From: Sulfurimonas indica
GTDB taxonomy: Bacteria > Campylobacterota > Campylobacteria > Campylobacterales > Sulfurimonadaceae
Direction of reading: 5' to 3'
Assembly: GCF_009192995.1 (NCBI RefSeq)
Contig: NZ_SDID01000002.1
Span: forward strand, 1-64,000
DNA: 64,000 bases
The notes beneath the pieces are model-generated. The model was not told the origin of the DNA, searched no databases, and was given only the letters and a program-made list of their open reading frames with translations. The position numbers and the translations under genes are program-made. This document shows, one piece after another, positions 1 to 9,496 of the stretch (position 1 is the first letter of the stretch; each line of letters opens with the position of its first letter).

Positions 1-54
1 CAACTCGAAGTGTCTCCGTTTGTGGATGGGAATTATAGGAGATTTCATCTTTAA
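1..54 (+). CDS. Possible 3' end of an unidentified CDS
   Basis: Frame 1 is open from the window edge and ends in TAA at 52-54, giving a 17-residue tail, QLEVSPFVDGNYRRFHL. The composition looks like coding sequence, unlike the very AT-rich DNA that follows. The gene itself lies outside the window, so its identity cannot be judged. An imperfect hairpin (TCTCC near 13 with GGAGA near 38) runs through it. Confidence 0.35.
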   Translation, partial: QLEVSPFVDGNYRRFHL

Positions 55-273
55 TGTCAATAGTTTTTAGGAGAAATTTTACATTTTTTTATGAAATGTT
101 TACTTTGGAATTTGTTTTTCTTATTTTAATATCTCTTTTTTGTTCTTATATTATCTTATATTATTATGTAAGCATTTTTTCTGTTTACCAAACGTTGCTA
201 TCCATTAACTCTTTATGTATAAAATTCAGTAAATAAAAAATATCTAATAAGATTATTTGAAAAAGGAAAAAAT
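55..273. other. AT-rich intergenic stretch upstream of the BI-1 gene
   Basis: This stretch is very AT-rich. It holds a 60-codon hydrophobic frame (54-236) with no Shine-Dalgarno sequence and biased Phe/Ile/Tyr composition, which I take as chance. The ribosome-binding site of the next gene (AAGGA, near 263) is at its right end. Confidence 0.4.
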
Positions 274-972
274 ATGGGACTTTATGATCGTGACTATGCA
301 AGAGGCAACTCTTATGCTTACGAAACAGCACATCGTTCTGAAGCACAGATTGTATCTTTTGTAAAAGAGACTTACAAACTTTTTGCTGCTTCTATGATGG
401 CAGGTGCTGTGGGAGCATATGTGGGTGTACCACTTGCTGCTAGTATATCATCAATGATATGGCCTCTCTTCTTCTTGGAGATAGGTCTTTTGATCGGTCT
501 ACAGTTTGCTAAGAACAAGCCAGGCATTAATCTTGTGGTTATGTTTGCTTTTGTTTTTATGACAGGGCTCACTACTGCACCACTTCTTGCATATACATTA
601 GGTATGGTAGGTGGCGGGGTCATCGTTGGTAATGCCTTTGCAATGACCGCAGTTGTCTTTGGTGCTATGAGCTTCTTTGCTATTAAGAGCACAAAAGACT
701 TTACAGGATATGGAAAACCGTTATTGATCGCTCTTCTTGTAATCATCGGCTTTTCAATTCTTAATATGTTTCTTGGTAACCCGATGTTTCAAATTATCAT
801 TGCAGGTGCAGTGGTAATTCTTTTTAGCATCTTGGTTATCTATGATACACAGAACATTATGAATGGAGCGTATGAAACTCCAATCGATGGTGCAATCGCT
901 CTTTATTTAGACTTTCTAAATATCTTTATAGCACTGCTCCAGCTTTTTGGCATCTTCGGAAATGAAGAGTAG
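274..972 (+). CDS. Bax inhibitor-1 / YccA family membrane protein
   Basis: A 232-residue integral membrane protein of the Bax-inhibitor-1 (BI-1/YccA/YbhL) family. A soluble N-terminus of about 30 residues is followed by about seven hydrophobic segments. The C-terminal part holds the family hallmark YDTQNIM (about residues 189-195) and then a LYLDFLNIF segment, the most conserved part of the family. Bacterial members are inner-membrane proteins linked to calcium leak or control of FtsH proteolysis; the physiological role here is unknown. The start is supported by AAGGA a few bases upstream. The next gene overlaps its stop, which suggests co-transcription. Confidence 0.9.
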   Translation: MGLYDRDYARGNSYAYETAHRSEAQIVSFVKETYKLFAASMMAGAVGAYVGVPLAASISSMIWPLFFLEIGLLIGLQFAKNKPGINLVVMFAFVFMTGLTTAPLLAYTLGMVGGGVIVGNAFAMTAVVFGAMSFFAIKSTKDFTGYGKPLLIALLVIIGFSILNMFLGNPMFQIIIAGAVVILFSILVIYDTQNIMNGAYETPIDGAIALYLDFLNIFIALLQLFGIFGNEE

Positions 973-1372
973 CTCTCTATCACCCGAAATCTATCGGGTG
1001 ATTGATGCCAATCTCAACCGTCTTAAAGAAGGTATTCGTGTTGTCGAAGACATTATGCGTTATCGAGACAATAACAAAGAACTCTCATCAAAATTAAAAT
1101 CACTTCGCCACAAAGCAAAAATCAACAAAACTCTAGAACTCCTAAAAAATCGTGACAGTATCAATGATGTATTACGCAGCTCTACAAAAAGCGAGCAAAA
1201 ACGTTCTGACATTACAAGCATTCTAACAGCCAATTTTAAAAGGGCAGAGGAGTCTGCCAGAGTTTTAGAAGAGATATTTAAACTCGAAGATATAGAGCAG
1301 AGTGAAAATTTTAAAACTATCCGTTATGAGCTTTATAATCTGGAAAAAGAGATAGTTCTCAGTGAGCAATAA
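962..1372 (+). CDS. ThiD2-like protein (stand-alone thiamine-pathway domain)
   Basis: About 136 residues. The N-terminal motif YRVIDANLNRLKEGIRVVED and the following LKSLRHK match the ThiD2-type domain, which occurs alone or fused to thiamine-phosphate synthase (ThiE) and has been described as a hydroxymethylpyrimidine phosphate kinase. The rest is helical. I place the start at ATG 962 rather than 947: both are in frame, but 962 overlaps the upstream stop by only 11 bases and gives the usual short lead-in before the motif. No other thiamine gene is nearby. The name rests on recognition of the motif. It converges with the next gene, and the 3' ends overlap by 14 bp. Confidence 0.7.
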   Translation: MKSSSLSPEIYRVIDANLNRLKEGIRVVEDIMRYRDNNKELSSKLKSLRHKAKINKTLELLKNRDSINDVLRSSTKSEQKRSDITSILTANFKRAEESARVLEEIFKLEDIEQSENFKTIRYELYNLEKEIVLSEQ

Positions 1373-2045
1373 AAGCCACTTCAAACTCTAAATAGTTCAC
1401 AGGATATGCATGCATCAGTTTTTTCGTATCTTTATATGAAAGTACTCTGCGTGAGCCACTTACCCCACTCTTTTTAATATAACGAAACATATCTCTGACA
1501 CTCTCAAACTCTAATTTATAAGTAATAACCTCAAATCTTGCATCAGGAAAATATTGTTTCTGCAGAGCTTCTACTCTTTCACGTGAGCATAGAAGCGGTT
1601 CAAGTCCTGCTGTTTCATTGAGTGTTTTAAAGGTGCCTGATGTAAAGATAGCAAGTGCCACAGGAGCGTTTAAAGCTGCAATATGCTGAAATACACGCTC
1701 CAAATTATCAGCCCATTGCAGCGCAGAAGCAGAGATAATGTAATCAAAACTGTAGGTTTGGAGATGTTCAAAAAGCATCGCATCATTGAAATTTCCATAA
1801 ACACACTCTATATGTTTGCCTTTTGGATGCAACTCAAGCATTCCCGGAGCAAAATCAACACCTACAAAATGCTGTAGTTTCCACTCTATCTTTTTTAAAA
1901 CCGCACCACTGCCACAGCCTAAATCTAAAACATTTTTTGGTTTTCCTTGAACAAAAGAGAGTAGTTTTTCCACAACTCTATTTTGAATCACATTATAAAA
2001 GCCATAGTGTGCGGCGTACTTCGAAAACTCTGAACTTACTTTCAT
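1359..2045 (-). CDS. BioC-like SAM-dependent methyltransferase
   Basis: A 228-residue class I methyltransferase. The SAM-binding motif VLDLGCGSGA is at residues 39-48, the acidic strand VGVDFAPGML follows, and the later motif FDYIISASALQWADN resembles BioC, the malonyl-ACP O-methyltransferase that starts pimelate synthesis for biotin. BioC proteins are usually about 250 residues, so the length fits. No other biotin gene is in the window, so the exact substrate is inferred. Its start overlaps the stop of znuB by 4 bases, so it probably shares the zinc-transporter transcript. Confidence 0.7.
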   Translation of the reverse strand: MKVSSEFSKYAAHYGFYNVIQNRVVEKLLSFVQGKPKNVLDLGCGSGAVLKKIEWKLQHFVGVDFAPGMLELHPKGKHIECVYGNFNDAMLFEHLQTYSFDYIISASALQWADNLERVFQHIAALNAPVALAIFTSGTFKTLNETAGLEPLLCSRERVEALQKQYFPDARFEVITYKLEFESVRDMFRYIKKSGVSGSRRVLSYKDTKKLMHAYPVNYLEFEVAFIAH

Positions 2046-2839
2046 TTATTGTTGATAAAGAGTGAAATAATAAAGATAGTAATAACAGCAAGCACGATAG
2101 TTGCTCCAGAAGGTAGTGAAAAGTAGTATGAGAGCATCATACCAAACACAACACTAAAAAGAGCAAAAAAGAGCGATATCAACATCGTAGCACGAAAGCC
2201 TACTCTATACTGCAGTGCCGCAACAGTCGGAATCACCATCAGTGCACCAATAAGCAATGAACCTACAACACGGATAGAGAGAGCAATGATGATAGCTACA
2301 ACTGTAACCAGTAAGAAGTTTAAAAACTTGACCTTCACACCGCTTGTCTTTGCCACCTCTTCATCATAGGCTATAAAATAGAGCTCCTTTGAAAAAAGTA
2401 GTAAAAAGAGCAAAGATAGAGAGCCAAAAATAATAATCGTCATCACATCACTGTCACTGACAGATAAAATGGAACCAAAGAGATAGGAAAAGAGTGAGTT
2501 GTTAAATGCTCCGCCCAGTGAGACAATAATAACTGCAACAGCAAGGGAACCTGAGAGTAAAATAGCTAAAATCGCATCAGAATAAAGAGCAAAGGAACTC
2601 CGTAAATACTCTATAAGCCATGCAGAAGCAATAGCAACAATAACAGCCATCCAAAGAGGATTATACCCAGCAACCAAACCTACTGCCACACCGACAAGTG
2701 CAGAGTGTGCAAGTGTCTCACTGATAAGTGAATATCTGCGTAGAACAATAAAGGTACCGCTCAGTGATGCTAAGATAGCGATAAAGATACCTGCGATAAA
2801 GGCTCGTTGCATAAACTCATATTCAAACATCTCTAGCAT
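2042..2839 (-). CDS. znuB: Zinc/manganese ABC transporter permease (ZnuB-like)
   Basis: A 265-residue ABC-3 family permease with about eight to nine hydrophobic segments, the membrane channel of a metal importer. Residues 30-50 (FIVLRRYSLISETLAHSALV) are the family-typical first-loop region. It follows znuC by 9 bases and is the third gene of a znuA-znuC-znuB run on the minus strand. The sequence does not decide between zinc and manganese, but the His-rich loop in the binding protein favours zinc. Confidence 0.88.
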   Translation of the reverse strand: MLEMFEYEFMQRAFIAGIFIAILASLSGTFIVLRRYSLISETLAHSALVGVAVGLVAGYNPLWMAVIVAIASAWLIEYLRSSFALYSDAILAILLSGSLAVAVIIVSLGGAFNNSLFSYLFGSILSVSDSDVMTIIIFGSLSLLFLLLFSKELYFIAYDEEVAKTSGVKVKFLNFLLVTVVAIIIALSIRVVGSLLIGALMVIPTVAALQYRVGFRATMLISLFFALFSVVFGMMLSYYFSLPSGATIVLAVITIFIISLFINNK

Positions 2840-2848
2840 AAAACCATC

Positions 2849-3619
2849 CTAATGCTCGTGTCTGTGATTATGGATAAGATGTGCTTCAATTCCATAAAGC
2901 TCTGACATCTCTTCACAGGAGAGCACCTCTTTAGGATTGTTACAGATAGTTGCTTTTTGATTGATAGTAAAGAGTCTGCCAATATCATCTGCAATCACTC
3001 CGATATCATGTGTAATAAATAAAATAGTGATACCCTCTTCTTTATTTAGTTTTGCAAGGAGCTTATAAAATCGCTGTTGTGATTTTACATCCACTCCTGT
3101 ATTTGGCTCATCCAGAATCAAAATCTCCGGTGATGATGCCAAAGCACGTGCTATCATTACCCGCTGACGCTGACCACCGGAGAGTGTACCGACCATTTTG
3201 TCTTTCAAATCAAGAATGTCCATCTTCACCATTGCATCATGAACCATTGCTTTATCTTCTTGACTCATTACGGCAAAGAGGTTTCTTTTAGCAATACGTC
3301 CCATCTTAACAATATCTTCAACTGTTGCCGGAAAGTTTGCATCAACATGAGATGCACGTTGTGGCACATAACCAATTTTATGCCACTCCTTAAAATCCTT
3401 GAGTCTCTTTCCAAAGATACGAATCTCTCCGCTTGTTGGCTTTTCAAGTCCTAAAAGCATACGAATAAGTGTTGTCTTACCACCACCGTTTGGTCCGATA
3501 ATAGCGATATATTCACCATGAAAAATCTGAAATGTAATATGTTGTAAGATTGTCTGTCCACGTACAATAAAACTGAGATTTTTTATATCAAAGATAGGAA
3601 CTTTGAACTTTAGTTGCAC
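2849..3619 (-). CDS. znuC: Zinc ABC transporter ATP-binding protein (ZnuC-like)
   Basis: A 256-residue ABC ATPase that powers metal import. Walker A GPNGGGKTT is at residues 42-50, the Q-loop region VPQR at 85-88, the signature LSGGQ at 146-150 and Walker B ILILDEP at 166-172. The C-terminus ends in a His-rich tail (HNHRHEH), common in zinc-family members. The start overlaps the end of znuA by 10 bases, which suggests translational coupling. Confidence 0.9.
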   Translation of the reverse strand: MQLKFKVPIFDIKNLSFIVRGQTILQHITFQIFHGEYIAIIGPNGGGKTTLIRMLLGLEKPTSGEIRIFGKRLKDFKEWHKIGYVPQRASHVDANFPATVEDIVKMGRIAKRNLFAVMSQEDKAMVHDAMVKMDILDLKDKMVGTLSGGQRQRVMIARALASSPEILILDEPNTGVDVKSQQRFYKLLAKLNKEEGITILFITHDIGVIADDIGRLFTINQKATICNNPKEVLSCEEMSELYGIEAHLIHNHRHEH

Positions 3620-4545
3620 ACAAGAGCCTTAGAGAGTTTTTCTAAATTTTGTTGCATAATATCTTCATATGTAAGATGTTGTTGGGCCTCATCTTTTGTA
3701 ATATTGCCAAGTGCTTGAAAAACATCAATATTGATATGTGTATCTTTTGCTATTCGCTTAATCACTTTGTCATTAACAAAATGTTCAAAAAAGATCGTCG
3801 TTACTCCCTCTTTCTTTATATCATCCATAATTCTTGCTACATCTTTTGCACTTGGCTCAGCTTCAGGAGAGAGTCCTGTCAACGCTTCTACATGAAACCC
3901 ATAGTTGCGTGAGAGATACCCAAGTGCATTATGGCTTACTACTACAGTGTCAGCTTTGCAAGAGGAGAGTCTTTCTTTATATGCACTATCAAGTTTTTCT
4001 AGCATCGTGTTATATCTTTTTTGATTTAGCTCATACAATGCTCTATTTTGCGGTAACAACTCTACAAGGGTTTTTGTAATAACATCAGCAGCTATCTTCA
4101 TATTTGAAAAATCAAGCCAATAGTGTGGGTCTATAGTATTATGTGTGCCATGTTCATCATGATGATTATGAAGTTCATGTTCATCAGCATCAAGCTTGCG
4201 AAGTCTTACATGCTTACTGATATCTATCGCTTTGGCATTAAAATGGTACCCTTGCACCCATGGCTCAAGCCCTGCTCCACTATAAATAACCAAAGCACTC
4301 TTTTCAATCTTGGCCATGAGTTGTGGTGTCGGTTCAAAACTGTGCGAATCAACACCAAAAGGCAAGATATTTACACTCTCTACTGTATCTCCGGCAATAT
4401 GCTTGACAATATCATAAAGCGCAAAAGTGCTAACTGCGACTATTGGTTTTTTAAGGATCGGCTTTGTATCATTATTGGAGATGAAAAAGAATAAAATCAC
4501 CATTGCTGCTATTAAAACAGATACTATTATTTTTAAATTTTTCAT
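3610..4545 (-). CDS. znuA: Zinc ABC transporter substrate-binding protein (ZnuA-like)
   Basis: A 311-residue periplasmic solute-binding protein of the cluster A-I (ZnuA/TroA) family. An N-terminal hydrophobic segment (about residues 5-22) acts as signal or anchor. Likely metal ligands are His68 (VDSHSFEP), His141 (DPHYWLD) and a later His in VVSHNALGYL. A His/Asp/Glu-rich loop (about residues 121-135), typical of zinc-binding ZnuA, supports zinc. It is the first gene of the znuACB run. Its promoter region holds an inverted repeat over the probable -10 (4569-4593), which suggests control by a metalloregulator. Confidence 0.9.
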   Translation of the reverse strand: MKNLKIIVSVLIAAMVILFFFISNNDTKPILKKPIVAVSTFALYDIVKHIAGDTVESVNILPFGVDSHSFEPTPQLMAKIEKSALVIYSGAGLEPWVQGYHFNAKAIDISKHVRLRKLDADEHELHNHHDEHGTHNTIDPHYWLDFSNMKIAADVITKTLVELLPQNRALYELNQKRYNTMLEKLDSAYKERLSSCKADTVVVSHNALGYLSRNYGFHVEALTGLSPEAEPSAKDVARIMDDIKKEGVTTIFFEHFVNDKVIKRIAKDTHINIDVFQALGNITKDEAQQHLTYEDIMQQNLEKLSKALVCN

Positions 4546-4568
4546 TTTTTCTCCAACTCATATTAATA

Positions 4569-4593
4569 ATGCAATTATACCCTAGAATTGCAT
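4569..4593 (-). promoter_or_regulatory. Candidate metalloregulator operator over the znu promoter
   Basis: A perfect inverted repeat, ATGCAATT (4569-4576) and AATTGCAT (4586-4593), with a 9-base spacer. On the minus strand TATAAT (complement of 4574-4579) falls inside it, 29 bases before the znuA start. A repressor bound here would block the -10. Zur or Fur is an inference from the gene's function; I do not claim a match to a known box. Confidence 0.5.
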
Positions 4594-4620
4594 CGGTTTG
4601 ATAATATAAGTTTTTTTAGA

Positions 4621-4626
4621 TATAAT
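4621..4626 (+). promoter_or_regulatory. -10 element for secG-frr-pyrE
   Basis: TATAAT lies 27 bases upstream of secG. T-rich DNA precedes it, as in the extended -10 promoters of this phylum. Confidence 0.6.
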
Positions 4627-4652
4627 TCGCCACTTTATTATAGGAAATATAT

Positions 4653-4985
4653 ATGACTACAAGTCTTTTACTTATTGTTCAAATCGTACTCGTTATCATC
4701 TTGGTAATCGCTGTACTTTTACAAAAAAGCTCAAGCATCGGTCTTGGCGCGTACAGTGGCTCTAATGAATCTGTTTTTGGTGCAAAAGGTCCAAACAGCT
4801 TTCTTGCCAAAGCTACTTTTACGATTGGATTTTTATTTGTTATCAATACAATTACTTTAGGCTACATGTACTCACAAGCTGCACAATCTTCAGTTGTAGA
4901 TGAGGTTGTAGAAGATACAAATATTGCTGCACCTGCACTACCAATCGCAGCACCTGCTGCTAAAGAAGAAAATAGTTCAAAATAG
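4653..4985 (+). CDS. secG: Preprotein translocase subunit SecG
   Basis: A 110-residue SecG, the small subunit of the SecYEG channel. Two hydrophobic segments (about residues 4-22 and 54-72) flank the typical loop with LLQKSSSIGLGAYSG and VFGAKGPNSFL. The C-terminal Ala/Glu-rich tail is variable in the family. It is followed after 13 bases by frr and then pyrE, a likely operon driven from the TATAAT at 4621. Confidence 0.93.
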   Translation: MTTSLLLIVQIVLVIILVIAVLLQKSSSIGLGAYSGSNESVFGAKGPNSFLAKATFTIGFLFVINTITLGYMYSQAAQSSVVDEVVEDTNIAAPALPIAAPAAKEENSSK

Positions 4986-4998
4986 GGAGAAATAGAGT

Positions 4999-5556
4999 AT
5001 GCTAGAAGAGATATTTAACGAATGTGAAACAAAGATGCAAGGTGCTATCGAGCACATGCAAAGAGAGTTCAAAACACTGAGAACTGGAAAAGTTACCACT
5101 TCTGTTTTAGATAATGTAAAAATCGACTACTATGGAACTCCAACACCACTTGATCAGGTTGGTTCTGTTATTGCAACAGATGCAACAACTATCGTTATCA
5201 ACCCGTGGGAAAAAAATCTTCTTGGAGATATTGAAGCGGCAATTCAAGCTGCAAATATTGGTGTGAATCCAAATAATGATGGTGATCAAATTAAACTTTT
5301 CTTCCCTCCAATGACAGTTGAGCAGCGTCAAGAAGCTGTAAAGCAGATGAAGGGAATGGGTGAAAAAGCAAAAGTCTCTATCAGAAATGACAGACGTGAT
5401 GCAAATGACAAAGTGAAAAAACTTGAGAAAGAGAAAGAGATCACACAAGATGAGTCTAAATCTGCTCAAGACAACATCCAAAAAATCACAGATAAATATA
5501 TTGCAAAAGTGGACAGCATCTTAAAAGACAAAGAAGCTGAAATCTTAAAAGTATAA
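4999..5556 (+). CDS. frr: Ribosome recycling factor
   Basis: A 185-residue RRF, the usual family length. It splits post-termination ribosomes together with EF-G. Typical motifs are the N-terminal [21 protein letters not shown], the INPWEK segment, and a C-terminal helical arm with [17 protein letters not shown]. It lies in the secG-frr-pyrE run. Confidence 0.96.
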   Translation: MLEEIFNECETKMQGAIEHMQREFKTLRTGKVTTSVLDNVKIDYYGTPTPLDQVGSVIATDATTIVINPWEKNLLGDIEAAIQAANIGVNPNNDGDQIKLFFPPMTVEQRQEAVKQMKGMGEKAKVSIRNDRRDANDKVKKLEKEKEITQDESKSAQDNIQKITDKYIAKVDSILKDKEAEILKV

Positions 5557-5560
5557 TCTA

Positions 5561-6169
5561 ATGGATATTAAACAGATATATATGGATGCAGATGCTCTTT
5601 TGGAAGGGCATTTCAAGCTTAGTTCTGGAAATCACTCACAGTTTTATCTTCAATCTGCAAAAGTCTTAGAAGACCCAAAAACTGCAAAGCTTTTGGCTGA
5701 TGAACTAGCAACACAGATAAAAGCAAGCGGACTGGAGATTGACACTGTATGTGCTCCTGCGCTCGGTGGGCTCATTGCCGGTTTTGCACTAGCAACTGCT
5801 CTTGATGTTCGTTCTATCTTTGCCGAACGTGTTGATGGTAAGATGACTATTCGTCGAGGTTTTGAGATAAAACCGGGTGAAAAAGTGCTTATGTGTGAAG
5901 ATATCATTACAACAGGTGGGAGCGCTATGGAAGCAGCAGCTGTTGTAAAAGAGCTCGGTGGTGAGATTGTTGGTGTGGCAGCACTGGCAAATCGTGGTTT
6001 TTGTCACAGAGAAGGCAGTGATATCGAGACAAAAGTAAACTGTAAACTTCCTCAAGATATTCCGTTTTTTGCACTTGCTGACTTTACATTTGAAATGTAC
6101 GCTCCAGATGCGTGTCCTCTTTGTAAAGATGGCAGCGAAGCTATCAAACCGGGCTCACGCGGAAACTAA
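5561..6169 (+). CDS. pyrE: Orotate phosphoribosyltransferase
   Basis: A 202-residue type I phosphoribosyltransferase that makes orotidine 5'-phosphate from orotate and PRPP in pyrimidine synthesis. The PRPP-binding motif [18 protein letters not shown] is at about residues 109-126; the N-terminal [11 protein letters not shown] is family-typical. It starts 4 bases after frr. It converges with the KefB-type antiporter, leaving only 8 bases between them and no clear terminator. Confidence 0.95.
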   Translation: MDIKQIYMDADALLEGHFKLSSGNHSQFYLQSAKVLEDPKTAKLLADELATQIKASGLEIDTVCAPALGGLIAGFALATALDVRSIFAERVDGKMTIRRGFEIKPGEKVLMCEDIITTGGSAMEAAAVVKELGGEIVGVAALANRGFCHREGSDIETKVNCKLPQDIPFFALADFTFEMYAPDACPLCKDGSEAIKPGSRGN

Positions 6170-6177
6170 AAACCTCT

Positions 6178-7800
6178 TTACTTATAGTTGAGCTGGCATG
6201 ATATCATGCGCTCAACAAGAACTCGTGCAACCTCTACTTTTCCATCAACAATCGTTGTAATATCCAAATCATTTAACTGTTCTTTCTCTTCAAGTGAAAC
6301 TACTTTTACAATCAAGTTCGCATTTTTTGCAACTTTTAGTACAGCTTCACAAATAAGTCTCTTTTTGGTAATATTATCCAGTGTGACGATGATAGCAGAA
6401 GCTTTTTCTACATGCAGAGCCTCAACGATAGAAGATTTTGAAGCATCTCCAAGATAGCACTCTATCCCATCATTTAAAGCCTCTCTTACATGCTTGTTTG
6501 AGTTGTCTATAACTACAAACGGAGCATCCATATCTTCAAGATATTTTGTCACAAACTTACCAACAACACTATACCCACAGACTACAACATGATTTTCTCT
6601 GCCTGCAAGTCCGGAGAAATCTGTTACAACATCTTTCTCTTTTATCCATTTGTCAACCATAGGACTAATGCGAGCGATAAAAAACGGAGTAACAATCATA
6701 GAAAATATAACTATTAACACTAACAAAGAGGCCAGGTCTTTTGCAATTATACCTCCTGATTCTGCAAGAGCAAAGATAACAAAAGAGAACTCACCGACCT
6801 GAGAGAGAAACATAGCGGTTTTTAAAGAGTCAGTGCTCTTGGATGTAAGTCGGAGGAGTAAAAACATAATCAGCATCTTGACAACCAAAACCAAAAAGAA
6901 AAAGCCTATAACTTCATCAGCATGCTCTAGAAAAAGAGAGACATCAATCTTCATCCCCACAACAACAAAGAAGGTACCAAGTAAAATATCTTTAAAAGGA
7001 GCAATGTCGGCTTCAACTTTATGGTGGTACTTCGTCTCTGCAATAATCATCCCTGCTACAAAAGCACCCAAAGAGTGGGTAAACCCCATAGAAGAAGCAA
7101 AAAGAGAGGCTCCAATGACGATAAACAAAACAGAGCCCATAAAAAGTTCATCGACATCCGAAGAGGCGGAAAAATGCAGTAACCATGCGACTACTCTTTT
7201 TCCCACTGTTAAGAGCACTCCTACAACTATAATTGCAGAACTGAGCGTATGCCATAAAATTGTACTGACACTCTCATTTCCCTCTGTCGTTAAAAAACCG
7301 ATCAGAATGAGAATAGGGATAACGGCAATATCTTGAAATATCAAAATACCTGTCGCACTCTGCCCATATGTCGTATATATCTCTTTGGAAGCTTTAAGAT
7401 AGGAGAGAACAACTGCCGTTGATGAGAGAGAAAATGCAAGTGCAATAATCAAAGAAGATTGACTTGGCAACTCAAAGAAGTAATGTGCTACAACATAAAC
7501 GACCAAAGAGGTAAAACCAACCTGCATCAAGCCATTCCCAAAGATATCTTTTTTCATATTTCCCATCTTGGCAAGTGATATCTCAAGCCCTATCGTAAAC
7601 ATCAAAAAAACGATTCCAAAATCAGCTATCATCTCTAGCTCATGAGAGTGTCCAGCCTCACGCAGATCAAAAGCATAAACAATAATAGTACCTGTGATAA
7701 TATAGCCGATGATCTGTGAGATCCCTATCTTTTTGAGAAAAATATTGATAATGATAGAGAGCCCTAATGCGACAATAATATAGAATAAAATATGTTCCAT
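6178..7800 (-). CDS. KefB/KefC-type cation:proton antiporter with TrkA-N domain
   Basis: A 540-residue CPA2 family antiporter. About 12-13 hydrophobic segments fill residues 1-380, and a cytoplasmic Rossmann TrkA-N (RCK) domain begins near residue 402 with HVVVCGYSVVGKFV. The family exchanges K+ or Na+ for H+, gated by nucleotide or ligand binding to the RCK domain. The membrane part includes the LMFTIGLE and SLSSTAVV segments usual in KefB. No KefF/KefG-type partner is adjacent, so glutathione gating cannot be assumed. It diverges from pyrG. Confidence 0.88.
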   Translation of the reverse strand: MEHILFYIIVALGLSIIINIFLKKIGISQIIGYIITGTIIVYAFDLREAGHSHELEMIADFGIVFLMFTIGLEISLAKMGNMKKDIFGNGLMQVGFTSLVVYVVAHYFFELPSQSSLIIALAFSLSSTAVVLSYLKASKEIYTTYGQSATGILIFQDIAVIPILILIGFLTTEGNESVSTILWHTLSSAIIVVGVLLTVGKRVVAWLLHFSASSDVDELFMGSVLFIVIGASLFASSMGFTHSLGAFVAGMIIAETKYHHKVEADIAPFKDILLGTFFVVVGMKIDVSLFLEHADEVIGFFFLVLVVKMLIMFLLLRLTSKSTDSLKTAMFLSQVGEFSFVIFALAESGGIIAKDLASLLVLIVIFSMIVTPFFIARISPMVDKWIKEKDVVTDFSGLAGRENHVVVCGYSVVGKFVTKYLEDMDAPFVVIDNSNKHVREALNDGIECYLGDASKSSIVEALHVEKASAIIVTLDNITKKRLICEAVLKVAKNANLIVKVVSLEEKEQLNDLDITTIVDGKVEVARVLVERMISCQLNYK

Positions 7801-7836
7801 TTAAAAGCTTTCATAATTTAATAAGTCATTATATAC

Positions 7837-7842
7837 TATAAT
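7837..7842 (+). promoter_or_regulatory. -10 element for pyrG
   Basis: TATAAT lies 35 bases upstream of the pyrG start, in the kefB-pyrG divergent gap. Confidence 0.6.
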
Positions 7843-7876
7843 CGCGATAATAATTACGATTTATGGAGATTTTTAT

Positions 7877-9496
7877 ATGACGAAATACATTTTTGTTACC
7901 GGAGGCGTTCTAAGCTCTCTTGGAAAAGGGATTACAGCGGCCAGTGTTGGTACACTACTCAAACACTCTGGTAAAAATGTTGGGATGTTAAAAATCGATC
8001 CATATATCAATGTCGACCCTGGAACGATGAGTCCCTTAGAGCATGGAGAGGTCTTTGTTACCAAAGATGGAGCTGAGACTGATCTTGATATCGGAAACTA
8101 TGAGAGATTTCTTGATACCTCATTTTTAAAAAGCTCTAACTTTACAACAGGGCAGGTCTACTCTTCTGTAATAGAGCGTGAACGTGCAGGTGGTTATTTA
8201 GGTCAAACGATTCAAGTTATTCCTCATATTGTTGGTGAGATTGTCTCACGTATTAAAAAAGCGGGTGAGGGACATGATATCTTAGTTGTTGAGCTTGGTG
8301 GAACAGTTGGTGATATCGAAGGGCTCCCGTTTATGGAAGCAATTCGCCAGATGAAACATGATGATGAAGTAGCAGGCACATTTTTCATCCATGTAACACT
8401 TATTCCTTACATCAAAGCAGCTGGAGAGATGAAATCTAAGCCAACACAACATTCTGTTCAAGAACTTCGCCGTATTGGAATTACGCCACAAATGATCATT
8501 GCAAGAAGCGAAAATGCACTTCCTAAAACTTTTAAGAAAAAACTTGCAATGAGTTGTGATGTACCAAATGATAGTGTTATTGAAGCACTTGATGCTGCAA
8601 GTATCTATGATGTTCCTATGAGTTTTTTACGCCAGAATATCTTAAAGCCTATTGCCAAAGAGCTCGAACTCGGTGAGCTCACTCCAGACATGGAGGAGTG
8701 GGATAATCTTGTTAAGAAAATCGTACAACCAAAAGGGCGTGTTGTTATCGGTTTTGTTGGAAAATATCTTGCCCTCAAAGAGTCTTATAAGTCACTTACA
8801 GAAGCACTTATTCATGCAGGTGCACACCTTGACAGTCGTGTTGAGATCTGCTGGGTGGATTCTGAGGAGATAGAGGAGCGTGGAGCAGAAGAACTGCTTC
8901 GTGACTGTGACGGGATTCTTGTTGCCGGTGGTTTTGGAAGCCGCGGTGTTGAGGGTAAAATCAAAGCAATTGAATATGCTCGTACAAATAAAATCCCTTA
9001 CCTTGGTATCTGTCTTGGAATGCAACTCACGCTTGTAGAGTATGCAAGAAATGTACTTGGTCTTGAGGGTGCAAACTCTGTAGAGTTTGATGAAAATACA
9101 CCACACCCTATGATCTATCTTATCGATAATTTCTTAGATCAAAGCGGTGGAATGCAGCTTCGTACACATCAATCTCCAATGGGTGGAACACTCCGTCTTG
9201 GAGAGTATCCGTGTGATACGAAAGAGGGTTCAATCCTGCGTGAGGCATACAACGGTGCCAAAACAATCTATGAGCGTCACCGTCACCGCTATGAAGCAAA
9301 TCCTGCTTACCGTGAAGCACTTGAAAAAGCAGGAATGATTGTAACGGGAGAATCTAACGGGCTCATTGAAACAGTAGAGGTGAAAGACCACCCATGGTTC
9401 CTAGGCGTACAGTTTCACCCTGAGTTTACTTCACGCCTGCAAACTCCAAACCCATCTATACTTGCGTTTGTAAACGCTAGTTTGAATGCTGAGTAA
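7877..9496 (+). CDS. pyrG: CTP synthase
   Basis: A 539-residue CTP synthase that aminates UTP to CTP with glutamine. The N-terminal synthase domain opens with [18 protein letters not shown] (P-loop). The C-terminal class I glutamine amidotransferase carries GICLGMQ (nucleophile Cys near residue 379) and the His-Glu pair in FHPEF near residue 512. The length is normal. recJ begins 11 bases before its stop, so the two are probably co-translated. Confidence 0.97.
   Translation: MTKYIFVTGGVLSSLGKGITAASVGTLLKHSGKNVGMLKIDPYINVDPGTMSPLEHGEVFVTKDGAETDLDIGNYERFLDTSFLKSSNFTTGQVYSSVIERERAGGYLGQTIQVIPHIVGEIVSRIKKAGEGHDILVVELGGTVGDIEGLPFMEAIRQMKHDDEVAGTFFIHVTLIPYIKAAGEMKSKPTQHSVQELRRIGITPQMIIARSENALPKTFKKKLAMSCDVPNDSVIEALDAASIYDVPMSFLRQNILKPIAKELELGELTPDMEEWDNLVKKIVQPKGRVVIGFVGKYLALKESYKSLTEALIHAGAHLDSRVEICWVDSEEIEERGAEELLRDCDGILVAGGFGSRGVEGKIKAIEYARTNKIPYLGICLGMQLTLVEYARNVLGLEGANSVEFDENTPHPMIYLIDNFLDQSGGMQLRTHQSPMGGTLRLGEYPCDTKEGSILREAYNGAKTIYERHRHRYEANPAYREALEKAGMIVTGESNGLIETVEVKDHPWFLGVQFHPEFTSRLQTPNPSILAFVNASLNAE

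Noticed and set aside
54-236. 60-codon hydrophobic ORF near the left edge
   Set aside because: No ribosome-binding site, extreme AT-driven composition and a start overlapping the stop of the frame-1 tail; probably chance.
5107-5481. 124-codon minus-strand frame opposite frr
   Set aside because: A shadow of the frr coding frame with improbable Cys/Phe/Ile composition.
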